A program made the translations under genes and the position numbers. A stretch of 64,000 nucleotides of DNA from Microbacterium sp. 2FI (lineage in GTDB: Bacteria > Actinomycetota > Actinomycetes > Actinomycetales > Microbacteriaceae), in assembly GCF_005502885.1 (NCBI RefSeq), contig NZ_SCMR01000007.1, forward strand, positions 62,001-126,000. Reading direction: 5' to 3'. Of this stretch, positions 42,422-52,672 are shown in pieces; the first letter of the stretch is position 1; each line of letters begins with the position of its first letter. The notes beneath the pieces are model-generated. The model made no database searches, had not been told where the DNA came from, and saw only the letters and a list, made by a program, of their open reading frames with translations.

Positions 42422-43525
42422 GTGAGCGACCACCCCGAGCGGAATCCCGAGGCCGCCTACCGCCTCGAGCTGCCCGCGCACCCGCGGCCGATCGTGATCA
42501 TCGGCACCGGCGGGATCGTGAAGGACGCGCACCTGCCGGCCTACCGCAAGGCGGGGTACCCCGTGTGGGGCCTCGTCAACCGCACGGTAGCGCGCGCCCA
42601 GGGGCTCGCCGACGAGTACGGCATCGAGCACGTCTTCGGCACGGTCGCAGAGGCCGTGGCGGCAGCCCCAGCCGGTGCCGTGTACGATATCGCCCTCATG
42701 CCCGAGCAGTACGCCGCCGCGCTCGAGGCGCTTCCCGACGGTGCGGCGGTGCTGATCCAGAAGCCGCTCGGCCATACGCTCGCCGAGGGCATCGCGCTGC
42801 GCGACCTCTGTCATAGCAAGGGCCTCGTGGCCGCCGTGAACACGCAGCTGCGCTTCGCGCCCTACGTCGCCGAGGCTCGTCGCCTCATCGCCGAGGGCGT
42901 GATCGGCGAGCTGTACGACCTCGAGATCCGCGTGCAGGTCGACACCCCGTGGCACCTCTTCCCGCACGTGTTCGGCCTCGAGCGCCTCGAGATCAACATG
43001 CACAGCGTGCACTACCTCGACCTCGTGCGTTCGTTCCTCGGCGACCCCGACGGTGTCAGTGCCGTCACGCTCCCGCATCCTGAGAAGCACGAGGTCGCCA
43101 ATACCCGCTCCACGATCCTGCTCCGCTACCGCGACCGGCCGCTCCGCGTCACGATCAGCACCAACCACGACCACGCCTTCGGGCCGGCGCACGAAGAGAG
43201 CTACATCAAGTGGGAGGGCACGAAGGGCGCGATCCGCGCCCAGATGGGCCTGCTGCTCGACTATCCGACCGGGGGGCCGGATGCGCTCGAGATCGTGCTG
43301 CTCGACGAGAAGGAGCGGGGCTGGCGCGACGTGCCGTTCGAGGGATCGTGGTTCCCCGACGCCTTCATCGGATCGATGGGGGCGGTGCAGCGGTTCGTCG
43401 AGGGCAGCGTGCCGACGCTGCCGACATCGGTGGACGACGTGCTGCACACCATGGCGGTCGTCGAGGCGGCTTACGAATCCCAGGAGCGCGAGGGGATTCC
43501 GGTGACCGTGGAGGTGAACGCGTGA
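42422..43525 (+). CDS. Gfo/Idh/MocA-family oxidoreductase
   Basis: 367 residues. Rossmann start 'RPIVIIGTGGIVKDAHLPAYRKAGYPVWGLVNRT'; the usual EKP is 'IQKPLGHTL', keeping Lys but with Gln for Glu. The C-terminal half has 'INMHSVHYLDLVRSFLGDPDGVSA', whose histidines are typical of the active site. It may oxidise or epimerise a sugar taken up by the preceding transporter. It overlaps the mutarotase gene by 4 bases, so its substrate is probably an aldose anomer supplied by that protein. Confidence 0.87.
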   Translation: MSDHPERNPEAAYRLELPAHPRPIVIIGTGGIVKDAHLPAYRKAGYPVWGLVNRTVARAQGLADEYGIEHVFGTVAEAVAAAPAGAVYDIALMPEQYAAALEALPDGAAVLIQKPLGHTLAEGIALRDLCHSKGLVAAVNTQLRFAPYVAEARRLIAEGVIGELYDLEIRVQVDTPWHLFPHVFGLERLEINMHSVHYLDLVRSFLGDPDGVSAVTLPHPEKHEVANTRSTILLRYRDRPLRVTISTNHDHAFGPAHEESYIKWEGTKGAIRAQMGLLLDYPTGGPDALEIVLLDEKERGWRDVPFEGSWFPDAFIGSMGAVQRFVEGSVPTLPTSVDDVLHTMAVVEAAYESQEREGIPVTVEVNA

Positions 43526-43845
43526 AGCGCGTCGCGTCGGTCATCGGACTCCCGGCCGAACACCGCGAGGAGTACGAGCGGTACCACGCCGCGGTGTGGC
43601 CTGGCGTCCTCGCGCGGCTGACGGCGAGCCACATCCAGAACTACTCGATCTACCGGCACGGCGACCTGCTGTTCGCGTACTTCGAGTACACCGGCGACGA
43701 CTACGACGCCGACATGGCCGCGATCGCCGCCGATCCCGAGACGCAGCGGTGGTGGGCCGTGCAGGAGCCGCTGCAGCAGCCGCTCGCGGACCGCGCCGAC
43801 GGCGAGTGGTGGAAAGAGCTCCCCGAGATCTTCCACCACGACTGA
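43522..43845 (+). CDS. L-rhamnose/L-fucose mutarotase (RhaM family)
   Basis: 107 residues from GTG 43522, the full size of RhaM-type mutarotases. The conserved catalytic His22 lies in 'EEYERYHAAVWPGVLARL', followed by 'NYSIYRHGDLLFAYFEYTG' and 'WWAVQEPLQQPL'. The protein interconverts alpha and beta anomers of 6-deoxy-hexoses in the cytosol. With the L-fucose dehydrogenase, lactonase and FucD genes nearby, L-fucose is the likely substrate, though L-rhamnose is the family's best known one. Confidence 0.9.
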   Translation: MKRVASVIGLPAEHREEYERYHAAVWPGVLARLTASHIQNYSIYRHGDLLFAYFEYTGDDYDADMAAIAADPETQRWWAVQEPLQQPLADRADGEWWKELPEIFHHD

Positions 43846-43869
43846 GTCGGCACCAGGCCGCTGTCGACT

Positions 43870-44028
43870 TCAGGCCTTGCGCTTGATGAATCCCAGTAGC
43901 CAGGCGATGACGCCGACGATGAGGATGACGAGTCCGACCCAGAGCAGGAACTTGACCACCTCGACGAAGAGGCCGAGCAGCAGCAGGACGATTCCGACGA
44001 CGATGAGGACGATGACGAGTGCGGGCAT
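43870..44028 (-). CDS. Small two-helix membrane protein (52 aa)
   Basis: Starts ATG (44028), stops TGA (43870), 52 residues. Nearly all hydrophobic: a first helix 'ALVIVLIVVGIVLLLLGLFV', a short 'EVVKFLLW', a second helix 'VGLVILIVGVIAWLLGF' and the basic end IKRKA. CACAAT lies 6 bases before the ATG, a weak leaderless promoter. Similar tiny hydrophobic proteins are common and uncharacterised in Actinobacteria. It converges on the mutarotase gene with a 24-base gap. No function assigned. Confidence 0.75.
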   Translation of the reverse strand: MPALVIVLIVVGIVLLLLGLFVEVVKFLLWVGLVILIVGVIAWLLGFIKRKA

Positions 44029-44091
44029 GACGCCATTGTGCCCCGATCGCTCGCCGCACGGCGGGGTCTTGACAACGACGCCGCGCAGTCT

Positions 44092-44844
44092 CTAGAGCCC
44101 GACGACCAGCGCGAGGGACGTGTCGCCGCACACGAGCACCGAAGTGCCGTCGGCGAGGGTGACGGCATCCGGCCCCGCTCCGCGCACCGCCTCGACGATG
44201 CCGGGCCCGCGCAGGATCGACCCCGGCTCGCGCCGCGCATCGGTCGAGGTGACCACGCGCCCCGAGGCGTTGACGACGGTCGCGGGGGTGCGTCCGGTGC
44301 GCAGCACCGGCAGGAGTTCCCGCTCGAGCCGGTCGACCAGCGCGTCGGCGCCGACGACGCCGACCATCTCGCCGTGCACCATGACCGGTGTCGTGATCGT
44401 CACGGTGTAGTCGTCGGTGCAGACGTAGTCGACATAGGGCCCGGTGAGGTGGCGCGCGCGCGTCTGCGCCGGCACCCGCCACCACTCGAGCGCCGTGTAA
44501 TCGCGGAACTGCTCGTGGCCCGGGTCGTCGATCGTCGCGAGGCGGCGCAGGTGCCGTCCGGCACCGGATCCGCCCAGCCACCAGGCGAGGTGCCATTCGG
44601 CATCCGTCAGCACGCCCGGGGTCGCGACGAAGCCGGCGCCCGTGAGGAGCGTCTGCCCGCTGACCGCGGGGACGGCGAACGCCTCGACGAGGGGATCGAC
44701 GGATGCCGCCGCCAGCGCGTCAGCGGCGCCGAGCCGGTCCTGGAGCAGGTCTCGCCAGCCGTCGATCATCGCGAAGATGTCGTCGATCGTCGCGGCGATG
44801 TGCGCGGCGACGTCGGCCGGGGATCGTGTCGCGATGGTGGTCAT
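44092..44844 (-). CDS. Soluble Cache (PDC)-domain protein
   Basis: 250 residues, without signal peptide or TM helix. The central part 'RHLTGPYVDYVCTDDYTVTITTPVMVHGEMVGVVGADALVD' is a Cache/PDC ligand-binding core, with 'ATVVNASGRVVTSTDARREPGSILRGPGI' as the C-terminal strands. Cache domains normally sit outside the membrane in receptors; here the protein appears cytoplasmic. Its ATG overlaps the stop of a GntR regulator gene, and a PotABCD-type transporter lies beyond. A ligand-sensing partner for the regulator is a reasonable hypothesis. Confidence 0.82.
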   Translation of the reverse strand: MTTIATRSPADVAAHIAATIDDIFAMIDGWRDLLQDRLGAADALAAASVDPLVEAFAVPAVSGQTLLTGAGFVATPGVLTDAEWHLAWWLGGSGAGRHLRRLATIDDPGHEQFRDYTALEWWRVPAQTRARHLTGPYVDYVCTDDYTVTITTPVMVHGEMVGVVGADALVDRLERELLPVLRTGRTPATVVNASGRVVTSTDARREPGSILRGPGIVEAVRGAGPDAVTLADGTSVLVCGDTSLALVVGL

Positions 44845-45635
44845 GGGGTGTCCTTCGAAGACGGAGAGACGGATGCCGGTTCCTCGGCGAGCGCGTCGAC
44901 CCGTGCGCGCTCATCGATGAGCCAGTGGAAGGCGTCGTCGATATGGGTGATCGTCGCGGTGCGCGCGGCCAGCGGCGAGTAGTTGCGGATGGCGTCGATG
45001 ATGCGGGTGCGCGCGAGGGTGCTGCGGTCACGGTACTCCTGTTCCCGCAGGCACAGCCAGAGCAGCGCCCCCGCCTCGCTCTGCAGCCGCATCTCCTCAT
45101 GCACGAGTCGCGGCGACTGGCTGATCGCGGCGACCTCGAGCTGGAACCGGCTCACGGCGCGGCGCGCGCCGCCCGCGGTGGTGGAATCGGCATCGGCGGC
45201 GATGCGGACGAGGTTCTCGATGTCGTCGTCGCTCGCACGCTCGGCGGCGGTCTCGGCGGCCGTGCCGGCGATCGCCGCGACATGCAGGGCGAGGTCGCGC
45301 AGCTGGATGCGGCTGTGCTCGCGGAGTCTCCGGTCGAACAGCCGTGCGGCCGACTCGCGGTCGAAGGTGACGAAGCTGCCGCCGTCGCGCCCGCGGCGCG
45401 TGCGCACCAGGCCCTTGTCGCGCATGCCCTCGAGGGCTTCGCGCGCCGTGACGACGGCGACGCCGAGGCTGCGGGCGAGGTCGGATTCGCTCGGGAGCCG
45501 CTCGCCGTCGCGCAGCACGCCGCTGACGATGGCGTCGGTGAGCCGCTGTTCGACCAGCTCGGCGCGTCCGCTGCCGTCGAGGGGAGCGAAGACGACGGCA
45601 CGCGCGGCGTCGACTCGTCCGGTCGCGTGCGGCAT
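44841..45635 (-). CDS. GntR/FadR-family (FCD) transcriptional regulator
   Basis: 264 residues from ATG 45635, with AGGAG 5 bases upstream; an in-frame extension to 45686 lacks a ribosome site. Winged helix 'AELVEQRLTDAIVSGVLRDGERLPSESDLARSLGVAVVTAREALEGMRDKGLVRTRRGRDGG'; C-terminal helical ligand domain. It is translationally coupled to the Cache-domain gene and divergent from the PotA-like operon, which it probably regulates. An AACAC-N5-GTGTT repeat (45693-45707) in the shared region is a candidate operator. Confidence 0.9.
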   Translation of the reverse strand: MPHATGRVDAARAVVFAPLDGSGRAELVEQRLTDAIVSGVLRDGERLPSESDLARSLGVAVVTAREALEGMRDKGLVRTRRGRDGGSFVTFDRESAARLFDRRLREHSRIQLRDLALHVAAIAGTAAETAAERASDDDIENLVRIAADADSTTAGGARRAVSRFQLEVAAISQSPRLVHEEMRLQSEAGALLWLCLREQEYRDRSTLARTRIIDAIRNYSPLAARTATITHIDDAFHWLIDERARVDALAEEPASVSPSSKDTP

Positions 45636-45692
45636 GAAGCTCCTGGGGGGCGAGGCCGAGGAGCTCGTCCTCCTCAACCGTGACAAGACCGT

Positions 45693-45716
45693 AACACGGG
45701 TGGTGTTCTTTTGACA
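45693..45716 (+). promoter_or_regulatory. Candidate operator and -35 of the PotABCD-type operon
   Basis: AACAC-GGGTG-GTGTT (45693-45707) is an inverted repeat between the divergent GntR and ABC genes. A consensus TTGACA (45711-45716) follows, with no strong -10 at 17 bases. The palindrome TGGATCCA lies at 45719-45726 and is an alternative site. Confidence 0.4.
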
Positions 45717-45763
45717 TCTGGATCCATATGATTTAGTTGCATCGACATCGAAGGAGATCGTCC

Positions 45764-46798
<1,035 letters not shown>

Positions 46799-46870
46799 CC
46801 GGAACAAGACCTGGGCGCGAGCCCCGGATCACACACAGCAAGCACCACAGCACCCGAGAGGAACACACCC

Positions 46871-48055
46871 ATGTTGCACAAGACACGCGGGGCGCGCATC
46901 GCCGCGACCGCGCTGGCGATCGGCTCGATCGCCGTCCTGGCCGGCTGCGGCACGTCAGGCGGCGGCAGCGCCGCGCCGTCCGAAGAGGCCGAGGAGCTCG
47001 GCGACTACGAAGGCTCGGTCTCGCTCCTGGCGTGGCCCGGCTACGTCGAAGACGGCAGCAACGACCCCGCCGTCGACTGGGTCAGCGCGTTCGAAGAGGA
47101 GACCGGCTGCGAGGTCGTCTCGAAGACCTACGGCACGTCTGACGAGGCCGTCAACCTCATGAAGACCGGCGACTACGACGTCGTGGCCGCCTCGGGCGAC
47201 GCGACCCTGCGGCTCATCGCCGCAGGCGACGTGGCTCCCGTGAACACCGACCTCATCCCGAACTACGAGGGCATCTACCCCTTCCTCAAGGACCAGGAGT
47301 GGAACTCCGTCGACGGCCAGGCCTATGGTGTGCCCCACGGCTACGGCGCCAACCTGCTGCTGTACAGCACGGACGTCTTCGCCGAGGCCCCCACCTCGTG
47401 GGATGTCGTGTTCGACAACGCGGGTGACAACTCGGGCAAGATCACGGCCTACGACTCGCCGATCTACATCGCCGACGCCGCGGTCTACCTCATGACCCAC
47501 CAGCCCGAGCTCGGCATCGAGAACCCGTACGCCCTCGACGAGGAGCAGTTCGCTGCCGCCGTCGACCTGCTGAAGGCTCAGCGCGCACACATCGGCGAGT
47601 ACTGGTCGGACTACCTCAAGGAGATCCAGGCCTTCGAGACCGGTGACTCGGTCGCAGGCACCACGTGGCAGGTCATCGAGAACGTCCTCGAAGGATCGGG
47701 AGCCGCGACCGACGTCGTGCTGCCTGAAGAGGGCGCGACCGGCTGGTCGGACACGTGGATGATCGCATCCGACGCCGCGAGCCCGAACTGCGCGTACGCG
47801 TGGCTGAACTACATCGCCAGCCCTGAGGCCAACGCCCAGGCCACCGAGTACTTCGGCGAGGCGCCGTCGAACCAGGCCGCGTGCGAGTTCCGCAGCGAGG
47901 GCTCGTGCGAGGCGTACCACGCCGGTGACGAGGAGTACGCGTCGCAGATCTGGTACTGGACCACCCCGATCGCCGACTGCGTCGACGGCCGCACCGACGT
48001 CGAGTGCGTCGACTACTCCGCCTGGACCCAGGCGTGGGCAGAGATCAAGGGCTGA
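46871..48055 (+). CDS. ABC transporter substrate-binding lipoprotein (PotD-like)
   Basis: 394 residues. Lipoprotein signal 'IAVLAGC' with Cys26; mature part 'VSLLAWPGYVEDGSNDPAVDWVSAFEEETGCEV', 'GDYDVVAASGDATLRLIAAGDVAPVN', 'YGVPHGYGANLLLYSTDVF' is that of polyamine-type solute-binding proteins. Several cysteine pairs near the C-terminus ('CEFRSEGSC', 'DCVDGRTDVECVD') suggest disulfides. It captures the ligand for the flanking transporter genes. GAGAGG precedes the ATG. Confidence 0.92.
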   Translation: MLHKTRGARIAATALAIGSIAVLAGCGTSGGGSAAPSEEAEELGDYEGSVSLLAWPGYVEDGSNDPAVDWVSAFEEETGCEVVSKTYGTSDEAVNLMKTGDYDVVAASGDATLRLIAAGDVAPVNTDLIPNYEGIYPFLKDQEWNSVDGQAYGVPHGYGANLLLYSTDVFAEAPTSWDVVFDNAGDNSGKITAYDSPIYIADAAVYLMTHQPELGIENPYALDEEQFAAAVDLLKAQRAHIGEYWSDYLKEIQAFETGDSVAGTTWQVIENVLEGSGAATDVVLPEEGATGWSDTWMIASDAASPNCAYAWLNYIASPEANAQATEYFGEAPSNQAACEFRSEGSCEAYHAGDEEYASQIWYWTTPIADCVDGRTDVECVDYSAWTQAWAEIKG

Positions 48056-48123
48056 CGCCCTGAACGACGCCGGGGGCGGCGCGGCTGAACACGCGCCGTC
48101 CCCGGTCTTCTCCTGAGGAAGAG

Positions 48124-49041
48124 ATGACCACCGAGATCACCCCCGCCGTACGCGCGGTGCCCGCCCCGAAGCGGACGCCCCAGCGTCGACTGTCGGCGTT
48201 CCTGACCACCCACCCGCGGGTGCGGCTCACGCTGCTGCTGACCGCGCCGCTGTTCTGGCTCGGCGTCGTCTACATCGTCGCGCTCGTGCTGCTGCTGGTG
48301 ACGGCGTTCTGGCAGGTCGACACCTTCACCGGCGAGATCATCACCGACTGGACCTTCGACAACATCGTCACGGTCCTCACCGGTTCGCTGTACCAGACGG
48401 TGACGCTGCGCACCCTCGGGGTCGCGGTCCTCGTCACGATCGTCGACGTCGCGATCGCGCTGCCGATCGCGTTCTACATGGCCAAGGTCGCCTCGCCCCG
48501 TGCGCAGCGCATCCTCGTCATCGCGATCCTCATGCCGCTGTGGGCGAGCTATCTCGTCAAGGCCTACGCGTGGCGTTCGGTGCTCTCGCAGGAGGGCATC
48601 CTCGAGTGGCTCCTCGCACCGTTCGGCCTCCACACCCCGGGCTACGGCCTGCCTGCGACCGTCATCACGCTGTCGTACCTGTGGCTGCCGTACGTGATCC
48701 TGCCGATCTACGCCGGCCTCGAGCGTGTCCCCGACTCGCTCCTCGAGGCCTCGGCCGACCTCGGCGGGAAGACGTGGCGCACGCTCGGGAGCATCGTGCT
48801 GCCGCTCGCGTTCCCGGCGATCATCGCGGGCACGATCTTCAGCTTCGCCCTCTCGCTCGGCGACTACATCACCGTCAACATCGTCGGCGGCGCGAACCAG
48901 ATGCTCGGAAACCTCGTCTACACGAACGTCGGCGCGGCCAACAACCTGCCGCTCGCGGCCGCGATCGCGCTCATCCCGATCGTCATCATCTTCGGCTACC
49001 TCGCTCTCGTGCGCCGCACGGGTGCGCTGAACAACCTATAG
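48124..49041 (+). CDS. ABC transporter permease (PotB-like)
   Basis: 305 residues, six TM segments, with the EAA loop 'LLEASADLGGKTWRTLGSIVLPLAFP' near residue 205. PotB-type architecture: long first periplasmic loop after TM1. Partner of the next permease. GAGGAAGAG precedes the ATG. Confidence 0.92.
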   Translation: MTTEITPAVRAVPAPKRTPQRRLSAFLTTHPRVRLTLLLTAPLFWLGVVYIVALVLLLVTAFWQVDTFTGEIITDWTFDNIVTVLTGSLYQTVTLRTLGVAVLVTIVDVAIALPIAFYMAKVASPRAQRILVIAILMPLWASYLVKAYAWRSVLSQEGILEWLLAPFGLHTPGYGLPATVITLSYLWLPYVILPIYAGLERVPDSLLEASADLGGKTWRTLGSIVLPLAFPAIIAGTIFSFALSLGDYITVNIVGGANQMLGNLVYTNVGAANNLPLAAAIALIPIVIIFGYLALVRRTGALNNL

Positions 49042-49049
49042 GACCGCTC

Positions 49050-49850
49050 ATGCGACTCGGAACCTCGGCACGTGTCGTGCTGGCGATCGTCACGGGCATC
49101 ATCCTGCTCGCGGTGTACCTCCCGCTCTTCGTCGTGCTCGTGAACTCGTTCTCGACCTCGACCTCGCTCACCTGGCCGCCGCCCGGATTCACCCTCGAGT
49201 GGTGGGGGAAGGCGTTCCAGAGCGCCGGTGCGCTCGAAGCCGTCGGCACGAGCGTCATGGTCGCGCTGGTCTCCACCGTGGTGGCGCTGGTGCTCGGCAC
49301 CCTGATCTCGATCGCGCTGCAGCGCTTCGACTTCTTCGGCCGCGAGGCGATCTCGCTGCTGATCATCCTGCCGATCGCCCTCCCCGGCATCATCACCGGT
49401 ATCGCGCTGAACAACTTCTTCCGCACGATCATGGGGGTGCCGTTGTCGATCTGGACGGTGGTGATCGCCCACGCGACCTTCTGCATCGTGACGGTGTTCA
49501 ACAACGTGATCGCGCGACTCCGGCGCACCGGCACGAACCTCGAAGAGGCCTCGGCCGACCTCGGCGCGGGCGTGTGGACGACGTTCCGGCTGGTGACTTT
49601 CCCGCAGTTGCGCTCGGCGCTCCTCGCCGGGGCGCTGCTCGCCTTCGCGCTGAGCTTCGACGAGATCATCGTGACGACGTTCACAGCCGGGTCAGGTGTG
49701 ACGACGCTGCCGATCTACATCCTGAACAACATGTTCCGGCCGAGTCAGGCGCCCGTGGTGTCGGTGATCGCGGTCGTGCTGGTGGTCGTCTCGATCGTGC
49801 CGATCTACCTTGCCCAGCGGCTGTCGGGCTCGGAGCAGACGCGGCGCTGA
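49050..49850 (+). CDS. ABC transporter permease (PotC-like)
   Basis: 266 residues from ATG 49050, eight bases after the previous stop. Six TM segments and the EAA motif 'LEEASADLGAGVWTTFRLVTFPQL' near residue 165; 'FALSFDEIIVTTFTAGSGVTTLPIYI' is characteristic of PotC. Completes the PotABCD-type importer. The gene ends before a palindromic repeat that separates it from the convergent sulfur operon. Confidence 0.92.
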   Translation: MRLGTSARVVLAIVTGIILLAVYLPLFVVLVNSFSTSTSLTWPPPGFTLEWWGKAFQSAGALEAVGTSVMVALVSTVVALVLGTLISIALQRFDFFGREAISLLIILPIALPGIITGIALNNFFRTIMGVPLSIWTVVIAHATFCIVTVFNNVIARLRRTGTNLEEASADLGAGVWTTFRLVTFPQLRSALLAGALLAFALSFDEIIVTTFTAGSGVTTLPIYILNNMFRPSQAPVVSVIAVVLVVVSIVPIYLAQRLSGSEQTRR

Positions 49851-49898
49851 CGGGGTAGGTCGGGTCTCGACCGCCGCCCTCTGTGGCGCTTCGCGCCC

Positions 49899-49980
49899 GC
49901 GAGAAGACGCAGAATGCTGTTGCCGGCGGGTGCAGACGACAATCCGCGTCGTCTCGGCGGGCCGTCCGCCGAGACGACGG
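49899..49980. repeat. Palindromic intergenic element (14-bp perfect stem)
   Basis: CGTCGTCTCGGCGG (49948-49961) and its exact reverse complement (49967-49980) flank GCCGT. Upstream, GCGAGAAGACGCAGAATGCTG (from 49899) is a variant of the repeat at 63438 and 63521. It lies between convergent genes, so it may be a bidirectional terminator as well as a repeat-family member. Confidence 0.65.
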
Positions 49981-49990
49981 CCCGACCAGG

Positions 49991-50971
49991 TCAGTGCGCG
50001 GTGCGCACCCCGACGAGGTCGTGCACGATGACGGCGGCCGAGCGAGCGCCCTGACCCGCGGCGACGATGAGCTGCTGCGGGCCCGGGGCGGCGGCATCCC
50101 CGGCGGCATAGAGCCCGGCGACGGACGTGCGTCCCGACCCGTCGACGGCGAGGTGCCCCTCGTCATCGCGCTCGGCGTCGATGCCGGTGAGGAAGTCGAG
50201 CGTCGGATTCCATACCGGCCGCACGAACCCGCCGTCGATCTCGACGCGCTCGCCGTCTGTGAGGCGCACGGCTTCCACCGTGCCGCGGTCGCCCTCGAGG
50301 TCGGCGATCCTGCGCCGCTCGACGCGGATTCCGGATGCCGTGAGCTCGGCCTCTTCGACGGTGTCGACGACCTCGGTGCCGTTCGTGAAGACCGTGAGGC
50401 GGTCGGTCCAGCGGGCGATGAGGCGCGCCCGGGCGGCGAGGTCGCCGGTCTCGCCGATGAGGGCGAGGCGCCGGTCCTGCAGCTCCCATGCGTCGCACGC
50501 CGCGCAGCTGAAGATCGTCATGCCGTAGTAGGCGCGCAGGCTCGGGATCGCCGGAAGGGTCTCGCGGAGCCCTGTGGCGACGAGCACCGAACGCGCCGCG
50601 ACGACGGTGGGGGTTCCGGGCTTGCGGCCGTTCACGGCGACGAGGAACCGCGTGCCGTTCTCACCGTCCCGCCGGAGGATGCCGGTGACCACGGTGCGGT
50701 CGGCGAGCCGCACGTTCGGGTACGCGGCGAGCTCTGCCCGCGCGAGCTTGCGCAGCTCGAGCGGCGGCACGCCGTCGCGCGTGAGGAAGCCGTGCGAGCG
50801 CAGCGTCGCTGCGTTGCGCGGGCGCCCCGCGTCGACGAGCAGCACCGAGGCGCGCGCACGGCCGAGGTTGAGCGCGGCCGAGAGGCCCGCCGGTCCGCCG
50901 CCGACGATCACGACGTCGACTTCGCACGGCTCCGCGGTCGCGTCAGCCGGCGGCGTCGCCGACTCAGTCAT
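49991..50971 (-). CDS. Thioredoxin-reductase-like FAD flavoprotein
   Basis: 326 residues from ATG 50971. FAD motif '[30 protein letters not shown]', redox '[10 protein letters not shown]' (CxxC) and C-terminal '[23 protein letters not shown]'. The second dinucleotide region, usually GGGDSA...HRRxxxR for NADPH, reads '[28 protein letters not shown]' and lacks the arginine cluster. Its gene is last in the sulfur operon, overlapping the ferredoxin gene, so electrons might come from ferredoxin or another donor. A role in recycling CysH thiols is possible. Confidence 0.82.
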   Translation of the reverse strand: MTESATPPADATAEPCEVDVVIVGGGPAGLSAALNLGRARASVLLVDAGRPRNAATLRSHGFLTRDGVPPLELRKLARAELAAYPNVRLADRTVVTGILRRDGENGTRFLVAVNGRKPGTPTVVAARSVLVATGLRETLPAIPSLRAYYGMTIFSCAACDAWELQDRRLALIGETGDLAARARLIARWTDRLTVFTNGTEVVDTVEEAELTASGIRVERRRIADLEGDRGTVEAVRLTDGERVEIDGGFVRPVWNPTLDFLTGIDAERDDEGHLAVDGSGRTSVAGLYAAGDAAAPGPQQLIVAAGQGARSAAVIVHDLVGVRTAH

Positions 50972-51293
50972 GGCCCTCTCCCTGGGGAGGGAGGGCTTCG
51001 ATGACGGGGTGGTCCTTGTGGATGACGCCGACCTTGGCGGCGCCGCCGGGGGATCCCACGTCGTCGAAGAACTCGACGTTGGCCTTGTAGTAGTCCTGCC
51101 ACTCGTCGGGGAGGTCGTCTTCGTAGTAGATCGCCTCGACGGGGCAGACCGGTTCGCACGCACCGCAGTCGACGCACTCGTCGGGGTGGATGTAGAGGGA
51201 CCGCTCACCCTCGTAGATGCAGTCCACCGGGCACTCGTCGATGCAGGCACGGTCCTTCACATCGACGCACGGGAGGGCGATCACGTAGGTCAT
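50964..51293 (-). CDS. 7Fe ferredoxin (3Fe-4S/4Fe-4S)
   Basis: 109 residues. N-terminal '[21 protein letters not shown]' supplies the 3Fe-4S set, '[16 protein letters not shown]' the 4Fe-4S set, and a long acidic C-terminal tail follows, as in actinobacterial FdxA/FdxC. It accepts electrons from the FprA-like reductase encoded just upstream and probably passes them to the sulfite reductase. Overlaps both neighbours by a few bases (4 with FprA, 8 with the flavoprotein). Confidence 0.93.
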   Translation of the reverse strand: MTYVIALPCVDVKDRACIDECPVDCIYEGERSLYIHPDECVDCGACEPVCPVEAIYYEDDLPDEWQDYYKANVEFFDDVGSPGGAAKVGVIHKDHPVIEALPPQGEGHD

Positions 51294-52672
51294 GACAGCG
51301 AAAGTGCTCGGGTGCGAGAGATGTCGACCTGCTCGTCGCGGGGCACGACCTTCACGCGCTCGCGCGTGTGCACGTGGCCCGCGCCGAGCTCGCACTCGTG
51401 GGCGTCGAGGGCCAGCCAGCCGTCCCACGTCGTGTAGGCGACCTCGCGCTCGGCGAGGAGATCGAGCACGTCGTCCTGCTCGACCGGTGCCGCCAGCACA
51501 CCGGCCCGCGCGTCGGCGACGAGGTGCGCGATCGTCTCCATCGCATCCGACTTCGTGTGCCCGATGAGTCCGACGGGACCGCGCTTGATCCAGCCCGTCG
51601 CGTAGACGCCAGGGATCGCCACGGTGTCGTCGGCATCCGCCACGACACGACCCTCGATGTTCGGGATCACGCCGCGCACGTCGTCGAACGGAACGTCGAG
51701 CACGGGCGAGCCGTGGTAGCCGACGGCGCGGTAGACCGCCTGCACCGGGATGTCGCGGAACTCGCCGGTGCCGACGACGGTGCTGCCGTCGCCGGTGGGG
51801 ACGGTGCGCTCGAAGCGCACGCCCTCGACGCCGTCGGTGCCGAGCACCTCGACGGGCGAGTGGTAGAAGTGCAGGTGGAGGCGGCGGCTCGCACCGGTGG
51901 AGGGGCGCGACCGCCAGCTCTCGAGGATGCGGAGCATGACCTTGAGCTGGTTGGTCGCCGGCGTGATGCCCTCGAGGTGGGCGAAGTCCTCGTCGTGCAC
52001 GACGATGTCGACATCGGGCACCTCGCCGAGCTCGCGCAGCTCGATCGGGGTGAACTTGATCTCGGCGGGGCCGCGACGGCCGAAGACGTGCACGTCGGTG
52101 ACGGCCGAGGCCTCGAGCCCTGCGAGCACGTTGTCGGCGATCTCGGTGGAGCGGAGGTCGACGGCGTGCTTGGCGAGGATGCGGGCGACATCCAGCGCGA
52201 CGTTTCCGTTGCCGATGACAGCGACCTCGGCGGCATCCAGCGGCCATTCGCGGGGGACGTCGGGGTGGCCGTCGAACCACGAGACGAAGTCGGCGGCGCC
52301 GTACGAGCGGGGCAGATCGATTCCGGGGATGCCGAGGGCGGCGTCGCGGATGGCCCCCGTCGCGAGGATCACGGCGTCGTACCGCGCCTGCAGGTCGTCG
52401 AGGGCGAGGTCGCGCCCGATCTCGACGTTGCCGATGAAGCGGATGCTGCCGGCATCGAGCATCTCGTGCAGCGACGTCACGATGCCCTTGATGCGCGGGT
52501 GGTCGGGGGCGACGCCGTAGCGGATGAGCCCGTAGGGCGCCGGGAGGGACTCGAAGAGGTCGATCGCGACCGTGCCGCCGAGGTCCTTGACGGAGTTCGC
52601 GAGGATGTTGCCCGCGTAGATGCCGGCGGGGCCGGCGCCGACGATCGCGACGCGGAGGTTCAGGTCAGTCAC
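51290..52672 (-). CDS. FprA-type ferredoxin-NADP+ reductase
   Basis: 460 residues, adrenodoxin-reductase family. FAD-binding '[17 protein letters not shown]', '[20 protein letters not shown]', NADP-binding '[19 protein letters not shown]', '[18 protein letters not shown]', and C-terminal '[21 protein letters not shown]'. It transfers electrons between NADPH and the adjacent ferredoxin. In this operon the direction NADPH to ferredoxin to sulfite reductase is the sensible role. The stop overlaps the ferredoxin start. Confidence 0.93.
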   Translation of the reverse strand: MTDLNLRVAIVGAGPAGIYAGNILANSVKDLGGTVAIDLFESLPAPYGLIRYGVAPDHPRIKGIVTSLHEMLDAGSIRFIGNVEIGRDLALDDLQARYDAVILATGAIRDAALGIPGIDLPRSYGAADFVSWFDGHPDVPREWPLDAAEVAVIGNGNVALDVARILAKHAVDLRSTEIADNVLAGLEASAVTDVHVFGRRGPAEIKFTPIELRELGEVPDVDIVVHDEDFAHLEGITPATNQLKVMLRILESWRSRPSTGASRRLHLHFYHSPVEVLGTDGVEGVRFERTVPTGDGSTVVGTGEFRDIPVQAVYRAVGYHGSPVLDVPFDDVRGVIPNIEGRVVADADDTVAIPGVYATGWIKRGPVGLIGHTKSDAMETIAHLVADARAGVLAAPVEQDDVLDLLAEREVAYTTWDGWLALDAHECELGAGHVHTRERVKVVPRDEQVDISRTRALSLS

